A stretch of 64,000 nt of DNA from Belnapia sp. F-4-1 (GCF_000802185.1 NZ_KN676113.1:1318607-1382606), one strand, 5' to 3'. Positions 10,567 through 18,890 are shown, counted from the first letter of the stretch. Program-made: numbers and translations. The notes: a model not told the origin generated them from the letters alone.

Positions 10567-11787
10567 ATGACCATGACCAGGCGTCGCGTCCTCGGTGGGG
10601 CCAGCGCCCTCACCGCCGCCGGATGGCTCGGCTCGCTCACGGGCGGCTTCGTGCTGCGCCCGAACTGGGCGCATGCCGCGGGCCCGATCAAGATGGGCAT
10701 CGCCACCGACATCACCGGCCCCATCGCGCCCTCCGGCAACGCCAATTGGCAGGTGGCCCAGTTCGTCGTCGAGGAGATCAACAAGGCCGGCGGCATCCAG
10801 GGCCAGCCGATCGAGCTCCACCTGGAAGACACCGCCTCCGACCCAAAGATCGCGGTGGGCAATGTCCGCAAGCTGATCCAGGAGCGGCGGGTCAATGTCG
10901 TGCTCGGCGGCATCACCAGCGCCATGCGGCAGGCGATCAAGGACCCGATCGTGAACCGCGGGCGCACGCTATACATCTACCCGCAGCTCTACGAAGGGCA
11001 GGAATGCACGCGCTTCCTGTTCAACACCGGCCCGACGCCGGCGCAGCAATGCGACCGGCTGATTCCCTACCTGATCAAGACCATGGGCAAGCGGCGCTTC
11101 GCCATGCCCTCGGCCAACTATGTCTGGCCGCAGCTGCTGAACAGGTATGCCCGCAAGGTTATCGAAACCAATGGCGGCGAGGTGGTCTTCGAGGAGTACT
11201 ACCCGCTCGACCAGGCGGAGTACTCGGCGACCATCGGCAAGATCCGCGACGGGCGGGTGGATTGCGTCTTCAGCACTATCATCGCTCCGGGCCTGCAGCC
11301 CTTCATGAAGCAGCTCTACGAGAGCGGCTTCCAGAAGGGCGGCGGCGTCGTCAGCTGCGTCTACTACGACGAGAACCTGCTGAACTACCACCCGGCGCAG
11401 GAGATGGAGGGGCTGGTCTCCTGCCTCGACTACTTCCAGGCGGTGGACGATCCGTTCAGCAAGGCGCTGCAGGAAGCCTATTCGAAGCGCTTCCCCGGCA
11501 CGAAGTACCTGTTCACCGCCGGTTCCGCCTCGACGGGGATGTATCGCGGCATCAAACTCTACGAGGCGGCGGTGAAGGCGACCGGCGGCAAGCTCGGGCG
11601 CGAGGACGTCGCGGCAGCGATGGACAACGCCGTGCTGACGGAAGGGCCGGGCGGCGGCGCGCAGATGGTGCCGGGCAAGATGCATGCGCGGATGAACATG
11701 TACATCGCCATCTGCCGCAACGATGCCGGCCGGACGCGCTACGAGGTGGTCGACAAGGCCGACATGGTCGAACCCCGGGAGTGCTGA
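10567..11787 (+). CDS. ABC transporter substrate-binding protein, urea/amide type (system 2)
   Basis: 406-residue periplasmic binding protein of the same family as the one at 2548. MTMTRRRVLGGASALTAA is a Tat-like signal with RRRVLG. The mature part begins IKMGIATDITGPIAPSG. YEGQECTRFLFNTGPTPAQQ matches the ligand-site region of UrtA/AmiC-type proteins. An AAGGAG ribosome site precedes ATG 10567. The two binding proteins share family and fold but differ clearly in sequence, so they probably bind different amides or ureas. It is placed between the two permeases of its own system. Confidence 0.9.
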   Translation: MTMTRRRVLGGASALTAAGWLGSLTGGFVLRPNWAHAAGPIKMGIATDITGPIAPSGNANWQVAQFVVEEINKAGGIQGQPIELHLEDTASDPKIAVGNVRKLIQERRVNVVLGGITSAMRQAIKDPIVNRGRTLYIYPQLYEGQECTRFLFNTGPTPAQQCDRLIPYLIKTMGKRRFAMPSANYVWPQLLNRYARKVIETNGGEVVFEEYYPLDQAEYSATIGKIRDGRVDCVFSTIIAPGLQPFMKQLYESGFQKGGGVVSCVYYDENLLNYHPAQEMEGLVSCLDYFQAVDDPFSKALQEAYSKRFPGTKYLFTAGSASTGMYRGIKLYEAAVKATGGKLGREDVAAAMDNAVLTEGPGGGAQMVPGKMHARMNMYIAICRNDAGRTRYEVVDKADMVEPREC

Positions 11788-11791
11788 GGCG

Positions 11792-12826
11792 ATGACCGCG
11801 ACCACCAGGGCCGCCCCTCCGGCCACCGCCCGGCGCGGCAGCTTCCGCATCCTGCCGGCGATCGAGCTGGCGGTGCTCGCCCTGCTGCTCGTGGTGCCCT
11901 TCCTCCTCGCCGACCGGCCGGAGCTGATCACGCTGCTCACCAACGTGGTCATCCTGTCGCTGCTGGCCCTCAGCTTCGACCTCTGCTGGGGCTTCTCCGG
12001 CATCATGTCCTTCGGCCAGGCCCTGTTCTTCGGTGTCGCCGGCTACGGGGTGGCGCTGGTCGGGCGGGACCTGGAGTTCAGCCAGCTCTGGGCGACGCTG
12101 CCGCTGGCGATGCTGGCCGGCGGCGCTCTCGCGGCCATCCTGGCGGCGTTCCTGCTGCTCGGACGCAAGGCGCCGACCTCCATCTTCGTCGCCTTCGGCA
12201 CCCTCACCGGCGCCTATGCGGCGGAGCGGCTGGTGGCGGGCTGGCAGTATGTCGGCGCCGGCAACGGGCTCTCGGCCATCAAGCTGATGGCCTTCGGCGA
12301 GTACGAGTTCGTCGAAGGCCTCGACTTCTACGCCGTCGCACTGACGGCGCTGGTGCTGGTTTATGCCGCCAGCCGCATGCTCGTGCGGTCGCAGCTCGGC
12401 TTGGTGCTGGCCGGAATCCGGCAAAACGAGGAGCGGCTGGCCTTCTTCGGCTACCGCGTGCAGGTGTTCAAGGCGCTGGTCTTCAGCCTCGCCGGCATGG
12501 TGGCGGGGCTCTCCGGCGCCCTCTACAGTTACCACCAGGGCTTCACCGGGCCGAGCAACCTCGGCCCCGGCCTGTCCACCACCGCGGTGATCTACTGCCT
12601 CTTCGGCGGCAGCGGCACGCTCATCGGGCCGGTGATCGGGACGGTGGCGATCGAGGTGCTGAGCTATGTGCTGGCCGATATCGACGCGATCCGGCAGTTC
12701 TGGCCGGTGCTGCTCGGCCTGGTGCTGCTGCTGGTGGTGACCTTCCAGCCGACCGGCCTGCTCGGCCTCGCCGTCTCGGCGCGGGAGCGCATCGGCACCT
12801 ATGGCGCGCGGAAGGCGGCGCGCTGA
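11792..12826 (+). CDS. ABC transporter permease, LivM/UrtC type (system 2)
   Basis: 344-residue second permease of system 2. GFSGIMSFGQALFFGVAGYG near residue 70 is the LivM/UrtC hallmark, and GIRQNEERLAFFGYRVQVFK near residue 205 is the ATPase-contact loop. ATG 11792 follows the binding-protein stop by 4 bp; readings from 11723 would overlap that gene. Its stop overlaps the next ATG by one base. Confidence 0.91.
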   Translation: MTATTRAAPPATARRGSFRILPAIELAVLALLLVVPFLLADRPELITLLTNVVILSLLALSFDLCWGFSGIMSFGQALFFGVAGYGVALVGRDLEFSQLWATLPLAMLAGGALAAILAAFLLLGRKAPTSIFVAFGTLTGAYAAERLVAGWQYVGAGNGLSAIKLMAFGEYEFVEGLDFYAVALTALVLVYAASRMLVRSQLGLVLAGIRQNEERLAFFGYRVQVFKALVFSLAGMVAGLSGALYSYHQGFTGPSNLGPGLSTTAVIYCLFGGSGTLIGPVIGTVAIEVLSYVLADIDAIRQFWPVLLGLVLLLVVTFQPTGLLGLAVSARERIGTYGARKAAR

Positions 12827-13560
12827 TGGCCCTGCTGCAGGTATCGGGCGTCACCAAGACCTATGGCCCGCTGAAGGCACTGGACGGCGTCGATCTGGAG
12901 ATCGGGGCCGGCAGCTTCCACGGCCTCATCGGACCGAACGGGTCGGGCAAGAGCTCCCTGTTGAAGGCGATCGCCGGCGCCCATTTCCCGACCACGGGGC
13001 GCATCCTGTTCGACAACGACGACATCACTGCCATGCCGCCTTACCAGCGCTCCCGCCGTGGGCTCAGCCTGAAATTCCAGATCACCTCGGTGCTGACCGA
13101 GCTGTCGGTCTATGACAACGTCCTGCTCGCGCTGCAGGCGACGGAGGGGTACGGCGCGCTGTTCCGCAGCCGCTCGCGCGGGCGGCTGGACGACGAGGTG
13201 ATGGGGGCGCTGGAGCGGTTCCGCCTCGCCGGCCGCGCCGACGACCTGGCGGGCGAGCTCAGCCACGGCGAGCAGCAATGGCTGGAGATCGCCATGGCGC
13301 TCGCCCCGCGCCCGAAGCTGCTGCTGCTGGACGAGCCGACCGGCGGCATGAGCCCGGAGGAGCGTCGCGTCACCGGCGAACTGCTGGCGCCCATCCGGCG
13401 CCACTGCGCGTTGGTAATCGTCGAGCACGACCTCGACTTCATCAAGAACATCTGCGACCGCCTCACCGTACTGGACCAGGGCCGCGTCCTCGGGACCGGC
13501 AGCGTGGCCGAGATCGAGGGGGATGCACGCGTGCAGGAGATCTATACCCGCCGTGTCTGA
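12826..13560 (+). CDS. ABC transporter ATP-binding protein, LivG/UrtD type (system 2)
   Basis: 244-residue ATPase. Walker A GPNGSGKSS near residue 39, signature LSHGEQQ, Walker [16 protein letters not shown] and switch His in VEHDLD are all present. GLSLKFQITSVL corresponds to the KFQ Q-loop typical of the UrtD group. The start overlaps the upstream stop by one base, which implies coupled translation. Confidence 0.93.
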   Translation: MALLQVSGVTKTYGPLKALDGVDLEIGAGSFHGLIGPNGSGKSSLLKAIAGAHFPTTGRILFDNDDITAMPPYQRSRRGLSLKFQITSVLTELSVYDNVLLALQATEGYGALFRSRSRGRLDDEVMGALERFRLAGRADDLAGELSHGEQQWLEIAMALAPRPKLLLLDEPTGGMSPEERRVTGELLAPIRRHCALVIVEHDLDFIKNICDRLTVLDQGRVLGTGSVAEIEGDARVQEIYTRRV

Positions 13561-14263
13561 CCCCGCGACCCCGCCGCTGCTGGACGTAGCGGATCTTCAA
13601 GCCGGCTATGGCCGGAGCCAAGTGTTGTTCGGCCTGTCCCTCGGCGTGCCGCGAACGGGCGCGGTGGCCATCCTGGGCCGCAACGGCGCGGGCAAGACCA
13701 CGCTGCTGAAAACCCTGGCAGGGGAAATCCGGCCCAGCGCAGGCAGCATCCGCCTCGCCGGCGAGGATGTGACGGCGGCACCGCCGGAACGGCGCGCACG
13801 CCTCGGCATAGGCCATGTCCCGCAGGAGCATGCGATCTTCGCGCGGATGTCGGTGCGGGAGAATCTGATGCTCGGTGCCGGGCCACGTGCCGACCGGCGG
13901 GCGATCGAGGAGGTGCTGGAGTTCTTCCCCAAGCTCGGCGCCCGCCTTGGCCAAACCGCCGCGACCCTGTCGGGCGGCGAGCGCAAGATGCTGGCGATCG
14001 GCCGCGCCCTGCTCGGCAAGCCGCGCGTGCTGATGCTCGACGAGCCGACCGAAGGCGTCTGGATCGGGGTCATCGACGAGATCGCCGAGCGTCTTATCGA
14101 TTTATCGCGGCGCATGAGCGTGATCCTGGTCGAGCAGCATGTCGAGCTCGCCCTGACGGTCGCGCAGGCGGCCTATGTCATCGACCGTGGCACGGTGGCG
14201 CTCAGCGGCCCGGCCGATCATGTTAGGAACGACCCCGCCCTGCTGCGGCTGCTGGCACCGTAA
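13553..14263 (+). CDS. ABC transporter ATP-binding protein, LivF/UrtE type (system 2)
   Basis: Second ATPase of system 2, 236 residues if the GTG at 13553 is used (8 bp overlap); an ATG at 13523 would add ten residues inside the previous gene. Walker A GRNGAGKTT, signature LSGGERKML and Walker B LMLDEPTEGVWIG are intact. EPTEGV marks the LivF/UrtE branch. This is the last gene of the 14 kb amide block; no clear terminator hairpin follows it. Confidence 0.9.
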   Translation: MSDPATPPLLDVADLQAGYGRSQVLFGLSLGVPRTGAVAILGRNGAGKTTLLKTLAGEIRPSAGSIRLAGEDVTAAPPERRARLGIGHVPQEHAIFARMSVRENLMLGAGPRADRRAIEEVLEFFPKLGARLGQTAATLSGGERKMLAIGRALLGKPRVLMLDEPTEGVWIGVIDEIAERLIDLSRRMSVILVEQHVELALTVAQAAYVIDRGTVALSGPADHVRNDPALLRLLAP

Positions 14264-14319
14264 TAGCGCAAGAGCATGAGCCATTCCCTGTCTGCGCGGG
14301 TTTTTCCGACTGGACGCCC

Positions 14320-14511
14320 CTACGTCTGTGTACCCAGGCAAACGCCGAGCGTGGGGCGGCCTGCGGCGAGGCGCCCTTCGAGCAGATGCAGCACCTCCCG
14401 CAGAAACGGCTGGTGGTCCTCCTTCCGGGCCCCGACGGGGCTACCCGGCACGACCAGGGGGCGGGTTTCGCCGGCCGCGGCACCAGGGTGCGAAGCGGTC
14501 GACACCCGCAT
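14320..14511 (-). pseudogene. Remnant of a class I glutamine amidotransferase (GuaA-like)
   Basis: A short minus-strand frame reads RPLVVPGSPVGARKED, then PFLREVLHLLEGRLAAGRP and LGVCLGTQ. This follows the order of a GMP-synthase-like glutamine amidotransferase: the LVVxGGPMG loop, the PFLRxE helix and the nucleophile elbow G-V-C-L-G. The frame stops right after the elbow, and no His-x-Glu part or recognisable N-terminus is present. I infer a decayed fragment left between the amide block and the redoxin operon. A chance match is less likely because three consecutive family blocks occur in the correct order. Confidence 0.6.
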
Positions 14512-14604
14512 CGAGCATCGTGACGGCCTAGCCTGCCGCCTCGGGCGCGGGCGCGAAGGCGCCGAGGCCTTCGAAATGGACGCGGCGGAGGACGATGGCC
14601 GTCT

Positions 14605-15171
14605 TCATGGCAGGCGACAGGCTGCCTCGCGCGCCGACACCGCCTCGCCGGCTGCAGGATCGGAGAGGACGGCTCCGCCCGCCTCGGCGGCGAGCAGCGC
14701 GACATCCGCGCCGAGCACGATGTCCTCGACATGGCCGAAGGCCTGACGGCGCAGGCGTCCGGCGGCGTCGATGATCAGCAGCGTCGGCGTCCCCTGCATG
14801 GCGTAGGCTGCCATGGTCACCGGCATCGGCCCGCCCCGGGGGTCCGGCGCATCGATCCCGATAGGGAATTCCAGGCGGTACTCATGCGAGAAGGCCGATA
14901 GCGTCTCCGGCCTGTTCGCCGCATGGTGCTCGAACACCGTGTGCAGCCCGAGGACGGCGACCCGGCTCGGGTGAAAGGCGCGGCGAATGCGCGAAAGCTG
15001 TGGCAAGGCGTACTGCACGCAGCCTGGGCAGAGCATCTGGAAGGCAAGGGCGACGACGACCCGACCGCGCAGCGCCGCAAGCTCGAGGGGCTGCCCCTCG
15101 GCCGTGTTGAGCCAAAGGCCGGCGGTCGTCCAGGGTGGCGCGGGCCGCAGTTGCGGCCTGTATTCGCTCAT
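14605..15171 (-). CDS. Thioredoxin-fold redoxin/peroxiredoxin-like protein
   Basis: 188-residue protein of the AhpC-TSA/redoxin group. The active-site CPGC (Cys48, Cys51) follows the strand VVVALAFQML, and GTPTLLIIDAAGRLRR carries the cis-Pro of the thioredoxin fold. No signal peptide or lipobox is seen, so it should be cytoplasmic. It probably reduces disulfides or peroxides. It is the last gene of a minus-strand trio with the secreted protein at 15232 (60 bp gap) and the MarR regulator at 16005, which suggests control by that regulator. Confidence 0.8.
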   Translation of the reverse strand: MSEYRPQLRPAPPWTTAGLWLNTAEGQPLELAALRGRVVVALAFQMLCPGCVQYALPQLSRIRRAFHPSRVAVLGLHTVFEHHAANRPETLSAFSHEYRLEFPIGIDAPDPRGGPMPVTMAAYAMQGTPTLLIIDAAGRLRRQAFGHVEDIVLGADVALLAAEAGGAVLSDPAAGEAVSAREAACRLP

Positions 15172-15231
15172 GGAGGCATCTCCGTCATGGGGCAGGCGGC
15201 GGAGGCCGCCCGCCTGTCTTTCCGACCTGGC

Positions 15232-15990
15232 TCAGCGCGTTCCAGCCGGCATCACCCGTCCAGGCAAGCTGAGATCGCCAGAGGCAACGTCGAACACCTC
15301 GGCCACGCAAAGCAGCGGCGCGTGCAGGTTACCGTTGACGCGGAGCCCGGCCGTCACGCCGTCGAAGCGGGTGGCGTGCAGCCCGGGCAACTCGGCCACT
15401 GGCACCCGCACCTCGACCGTGCTGCCCAGCAGGCGCGGCGGCAGGTCGGGGCTGGAAAGAAGCAGCGGCACGCCCGGCCAATCCCCAGGCAGGCGCGGCT
15501 GTGCGCCGGCTGGGATGTCGCGGACCTTCAGCGCGCCGGGCCCGCACGCGTCGTCGGGACTAAGCACCACCCAATGGCTGTGCCAGACATGCCTGTTGCG
15601 GTCGCGGCCGGGCGCGTTGTCGTCGAAGTCGGGGTGAAAGGTGACGGCAAGCGCGAGGATGCCCTGGCCCGGCTCGAAGCCGACAACGGCCGTGTCGAGG
15701 CTGGTGGGCCAGACATAGGCATGCACTGTAGAACCCTCAAAGCGTCCCGTCTCCACCGGGCGCGTCTCGCCGGCCCGCCCGGCGACCTGGATCCGAAAGA
15801 CGGCACTGTCGCCTTCGATGGCGATGGCGGCCCGGACGATGTCGAAGTCTGCGATGCGGGCGTTGCCGCGGGGCGCCTCGATGGCCCCCGAGTGGCCTTC
15901 ATGCGCGGCAGCGGGCAGGGCTGCCGCCAGGCCGAGGACAAGCATCCCCGTTGCCGCGGCGAGAAGGCCGCGGCGACTGTTCCGTCTCAT
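15232..15990 (-). CDS. Secreted protein of unknown function
   Basis: 252-residue protein whose N-terminus (MRRNSRRGLLAAATG, then a hydrophobic run ending in LPAAAHEG) is a signal peptide, possibly Tat-dependent. The mature protein is rich in beta-strand and starts with a His-containing HEGHSG stretch; two Cys residues (DACGP and LLCVAE) could form a disulfide. I do not recognise a family. Its place between the MarR regulator (14 bp upstream) and a redoxin suggests a role in an envelope redox or stress response, which is inference from context only. Confidence 0.75.
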   Translation of the reverse strand: MRRNSRRGLLAAATGMLVLGLAAALPAAAHEGHSGAIEAPRGNARIADFDIVRAAIAIEGDSAVFRIQVAGRAGETRPVETGRFEGSTVHAYVWPTSLDTAVVGFEPGQGILALAVTFHPDFDDNAPGRDRNRHVWHSHWVVLSPDDACGPGALKVRDIPAGAQPRLPGDWPGVPLLLSSPDLPPRLLGSTVEVRVPVAELPGLHATRFDGVTAGLRVNGNLHAPLLCVAEVFDVASGDLSLPGRVMPAGTR

Positions 15991-16004
15991 GGTGGTGTCT
16001 CCAG

Positions 16005-16691
16005 CTAGGGTGTGGGCATGGCGCCTGGCGCTCCGGTGGCAAAGCGGGTCCAGACGGCCCCGGCCTCGTCGTCCGGGAGCGGGTCCTGCTCCGGGCAGTC
16101 GAGGCGGAGGTGGCGGTCGCCGAAGGGCGCATCGACGTAGGCGCAGTGGTGCGGCGCCGAGGCGTCCTCATGGGCGTAGGGGCGGAAATACCGGCAAGTC
16201 ACGCAAAGCCGGGCAGGAGCGATCGCGCCCCGAACCTGAAGCCCGCGGATCATCTTGACGACGAGCCGCAGCAGAGCCTCCTGCTCCGCAGGCGAAAGGT
16301 CAGCCGCGGTGTCGAGCAGCGTGGCGGGCCAGTCACTGGCTTCGCGCGCCGCTGTGCGGCCCTGCTCGGTCAGCGCCAGGCCAGCGGCGCGGCCATCGCG
16401 TGGGTCTGGTTGGCGTGCCACCAGGCCCTTGCGTTCAAGCGTGCTGACGGCGTCGCTCGCGGTCGCGCGCGTTATGGCAAGCTGCCCTGCGATCTCGGAC
16501 AGGCGTGGAGCATGGCGGCCAGGGCCGCTACGGGCGGCGATGATGGCCAGCGCCTGCGCCTGTGTAGGGCTCAACCCGCGCGCCTCGGCAAGGCGCCATT
16601 GGCCGGCGCGCAATGCCACGGACAGGCGAGAGAGGCCAGCGGCGAGGCGGTGGGGAAGCGGGTCCGACAGGGTGTCGAATACAGCGGTCAT
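16005..16691 (-). CDS. MarR-family regulator with Cys-rich C-terminal tail
   Basis: 228-residue regulator. Residues 40-115 form a MarR-type winged helix: RLSEIAGQLAITRATASDAV is the helix-turn-helix and LVARQPDPRDGRA the wing with its conserved D-x-R-D-x-R-like turn. Beyond residue 155 is a tail with Cys163, Cys166, His181, His182, Cys183 and Cys199, which could bind a metal or sense redox state. The ATG at 16691 sits seven bases after a good -10 box with no ribosome site, so translation may be leaderless. Regulator role is firm; the ligand is unknown. Probably autoregulated with the two downstream genes. Confidence 0.88.
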   Translation of the reverse strand: MTAVFDTLSDPLPHRLAAGLSRLSVALRAGQWRLAEARGLSPTQAQALAIIAARSGPGRHAPRLSEIAGQLAITRATASDAVSTLERKGLVARQPDPRDGRAAGLALTEQGRTAAREASDWPATLLDTAADLSPAEQEALLRLVVKMIRGLQVRGAIAPARLCVTCRYFRPYAHEDASAPHHCAYVDAPFGDRHLRLDCPEQDPLPDDEAGAVWTRFATGAPGAMPTP

Positions 16692-16698
16692 AGAGGAG

Positions 16699-16726
16699 AT
16701 AATATGTAGGACTCCTAACCAGTCAA
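16699..16726 (-). promoter_or_regulatory. Sigma-70-type promoter of the marR trio, apparently leaderless
   Basis: Reading the minus strand, TTGACT (16721-16726) is followed by a 16-base spacer and TATTAT (16699-16704). Seven bases then lead to the ATG at 16691, so transcription would begin at or next to the start codon. The sequence between -10 and ATG is CTCCTCT, which cannot act as a Shine-Dalgarno site. Confidence 0.7.
16707..16717. promoter_or_regulatory. Candidate MarR operator (perfect 5-bp inverted repeat)
   Basis: TAGGACTCCTA is a perfect inverted repeat (TAGGA, one centre base, TCCTA) lying entirely between the -35 and -10 boxes of the marR promoter. A repressor bound here would block RNA polymerase, as expected of an autoregulated MarR protein. 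The sequence is seen; the binding is inferred. Confidence 0.5.
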
Positions 16727-16740
16727 CCCCGATATGGGAT

Positions 16741-17231
16741 GCGTGGCTTGGGGACGGTCCTTGGGTGGCATCAGGCGGCTCACATCCGCGACGAGTCCGA
16801 GGGCGCCATCTTCCCGTCCAACCCAATGGCGCGCCCCAACGTGGCAACCTCGCAACTAGGACAGCCCACGACGTCCAGTCCGCCGAAGGCGCGAAGGTTC
16901 AACGACGCTTGCGCATGGGCGAAGGTCGACGGCGCAACGGGCGAAAGCGGCCAGTTCCTCCAGACAGCCGAGGTCACTGGCCGCAAGTCCTGACCGGTGA
17001 AGTCCGGCCTGATGGATGGCGACAACCAAGCAGTCGCCAGACACGCTCCGTAGTCGCACCGGGAGCCGGGCCTCGGCCATGCTCAACCGGTGTCATTCGG
17101 CACTGAACGCTGCATTAGGCGCGATTACGGAAAAGAACGTGCCGCATTGCGGCGCAATTTACCCTGCGCGCCGATGACCACCACCACACCAGCGGCGTTG
17201 CCTGACAACGCCTCAAGGTCCAGGAACAGAT
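16741..17231. other. Intergenic region without a supported gene
   Basis: About 490 bp separate the marR promoter from the GH43-like gene. Several short frames are open on both strands, but none shows family motifs or a plausible ribosome site. The only clear signal is CAGGAACAG just before ATG 17232, which serves the downstream gene. Confidence 0.5.
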
Positions 17232-18722
17232 ATGCAAGGTGAGCAGCCTGTCGCCGCGTCCCACAAGCTCGTGCTGACCTCCGCACCGGACGGGCTTGTC
17301 CGGTTCGAGATCGCCATCACTGCCGCCGAGCCGGAAAGCGCGTCGCGCTTTGTCCTCGTCACCGGGCTCGACGCGGCTTCCGACGCGCAGGTGGTGCGCA
17401 AGTACAATTTGCCTGATACCGGGCACCATTCTTATCTCGATCTTTTCGAGGCGCTTGCCAAGGATTACGGAACGCGCCTGCCAAGGAGCCGGCAACCTCC
17501 AGAAGTGCCGGCCTCGACGACACCGCTCGTGCCCCTGCTCACCGAAGCGGTGTCGCCGGACATTCTCTATGGCTACGGCGACCCGGCCGTGACCCGCGTG
17601 GTCGAGGACCTTTCTGGCGCTGGGACCGCGTCCTACTATCTGCTTGCAACGTCGAACGACGCGCCGCAGGTGTTTCCCATCCTCTACTCGCAAGACCTGA
17701 TGGACTGGCGGCCGCTGGGCTTCGTGTTCCCGCAAGGCCATGCGCCCAGGTGGGCGGCGGAGATTGGGCGAGGGGGAGAGTACTGGGCGCCCGAGATGCA
17801 CCGGATCGGCAGCGACTTCCTCCTGTGCTTCGCCGCACGGGAGGCGGATGGAAGCTTTTCGATCGGGCTCGCCAAATCCTCCCGGCCTGATGGTCCCTTC
17901 ATCGCTGCTGAGGCGCCCATCCTGCGGGGCAACGTTATCGACCCGCATATTCTCCTTGACCAAGAAGGCAGCGCTTACCTGTTCTGGAAGGAGGATACCA
18001 ATGATGTCTGGCCAAGTCGGCTGTGCCAGTTCTTGCACGAGCACACCCTGCTGATAGACGAGCTGTTTCCGCACGAGGAGGACCGTCGCACTGCTGCTTT
18101 CGCCTCGGCACTATGGCCTTGGGTAAAGTCGCTCGGGCCCATGGAACGCTTCTTTGTCCTGCAGACATTGGTCGAGGCCGTCGTTTCCGATTTCCAGGCA
18201 TTCTCGGCGCGCCTGTCGGGCATTCTCGAGCAGCAGACGGTCCAAGCCGGGCGGGAAGCCATCACGGAGATCCTGCGGCTGACCAGGACGCCGGTCTATG
18301 CCCAAAAGCTGGACCTGAACATGCTCGTCCTCCTCGGTGAGCGGAAGCAGGTTTTGCAGAACGACCAGGAATGGGAGGGCCACCTTGTCGAGGGCGTGTG
18401 GGTCAGCGAGCACGGGGGAAGGTACTACATGCTCTACGCCGGAAACGACTTTTCAACGGCCGAGTACGGCATTGGGGTTGCCGTCGCGGATAACCCGCTC
18501 GGTCCGTATCGGAAGACGAGGGAGCCGCTCCTGCGCTCCACGGCGGAGTGGTCCGGCCCGGGGCACCCATCGGTCGCTGTCGGCCCCGACGCGCAACCTT
18601 GGCTTTTTCTGCACGCCTTCTTCCCTGGCAGGAGTGGCTACAAGGAGTTTCGCGCAGTCCTTGGGCTGCCGATCGCCTTTGGAATGGAAAGCATCCTGGT
18701 GCGGCCTCACCCTTCGGCATGA
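17232..18722 (+). CDS. GH43-like five-bladed propeller protein with helical insertion
   Basis: 496-residue protein without a signal peptide. Residues 110-260 and 375-490 match glycoside hydrolase family 43: GYGDPAVTRV (general base Asp117), YWAPEMHR, VIDPHILL (Asp237) and HLVEGVWV (proposed acid Glu387), then GPGHPSV with the usual metal-site His. Residues 262-375, between blades, form a largely helical insertion (PMERFFVLQTLVEAVVSDF and similar) that GH43 enzymes lack. The first 100 residues are a separate, unassigned region. GH43 enzymes split arabinan, xylan or related beta-linked sugars. No carbohydrate genes are adjacent, so the true substrate is unclear; it could be a modified, non-plant-polymer enzyme. 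Confidence 0.72.
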   Translation: MQGEQPVAASHKLVLTSAPDGLVRFEIAITAAEPESASRFVLVTGLDAASDAQVVRKYNLPDTGHHSYLDLFEALAKDYGTRLPRSRQPPEVPASTTPLVPLLTEAVSPDILYGYGDPAVTRVVEDLSGAGTASYYLLATSNDAPQVFPILYSQDLMDWRPLGFVFPQGHAPRWAAEIGRGGEYWAPEMHRIGSDFLLCFAAREADGSFSIGLAKSSRPDGPFIAAEAPILRGNVIDPHILLDQEGSAYLFWKEDTNDVWPSRLCQFLHEHTLLIDELFPHEEDRRTAAFASALWPWVKSLGPMERFFVLQTLVEAVVSDFQAFSARLSGILEQQTVQAGREAITEILRLTRTPVYAQKLDLNMLVLLGERKQVLQNDQEWEGHLVEGVWVSEHGGRYYMLYAGNDFSTAEYGIGVAVADNPLGPYRKTREPLLRSTAEWSGPGHPSVAVGPDAQPWLFLHAFFPGRSGYKEFRAVLGLPIAFGMESILVRPHPSA

Positions 18723-18890
18723 TCGCCGCACCCGCTTGCGCCGGCAGGCGTCTGACCAACGAAGAAGCACGGCCGCCGAAGCCACCCTTCCAGCCCAGGT
18801 GCTCGCCGAGCAAGATGCCGGGACCGAGCCGGCTGGCGGCGCTGGAGGAGGACAGGACAGGCGGGGTATGCGGCCCGGCTTTTGCACTCG
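18723..18890. other. Convergent intergenic spacer
   Basis: 168 bp between the GH43-like gene (+) and the molybdopterin oxidoreductase (-), which face each other. I see no gene and no convincing terminator hairpin in it. Confidence 0.4.

Noticed and set aside
16780-17086. Short minus-strand frames in the spacer before the GH43-like gene
   Set aside because: No ribosome site or family motif, and overlapping frames on both strands are open equally well.
17115-18074. Minus-strand frame opposite the GH43-like gene
   Set aside because: The GH43 catalytic motifs and the ribosome site are on the plus strand; the minus frame shows no domain.
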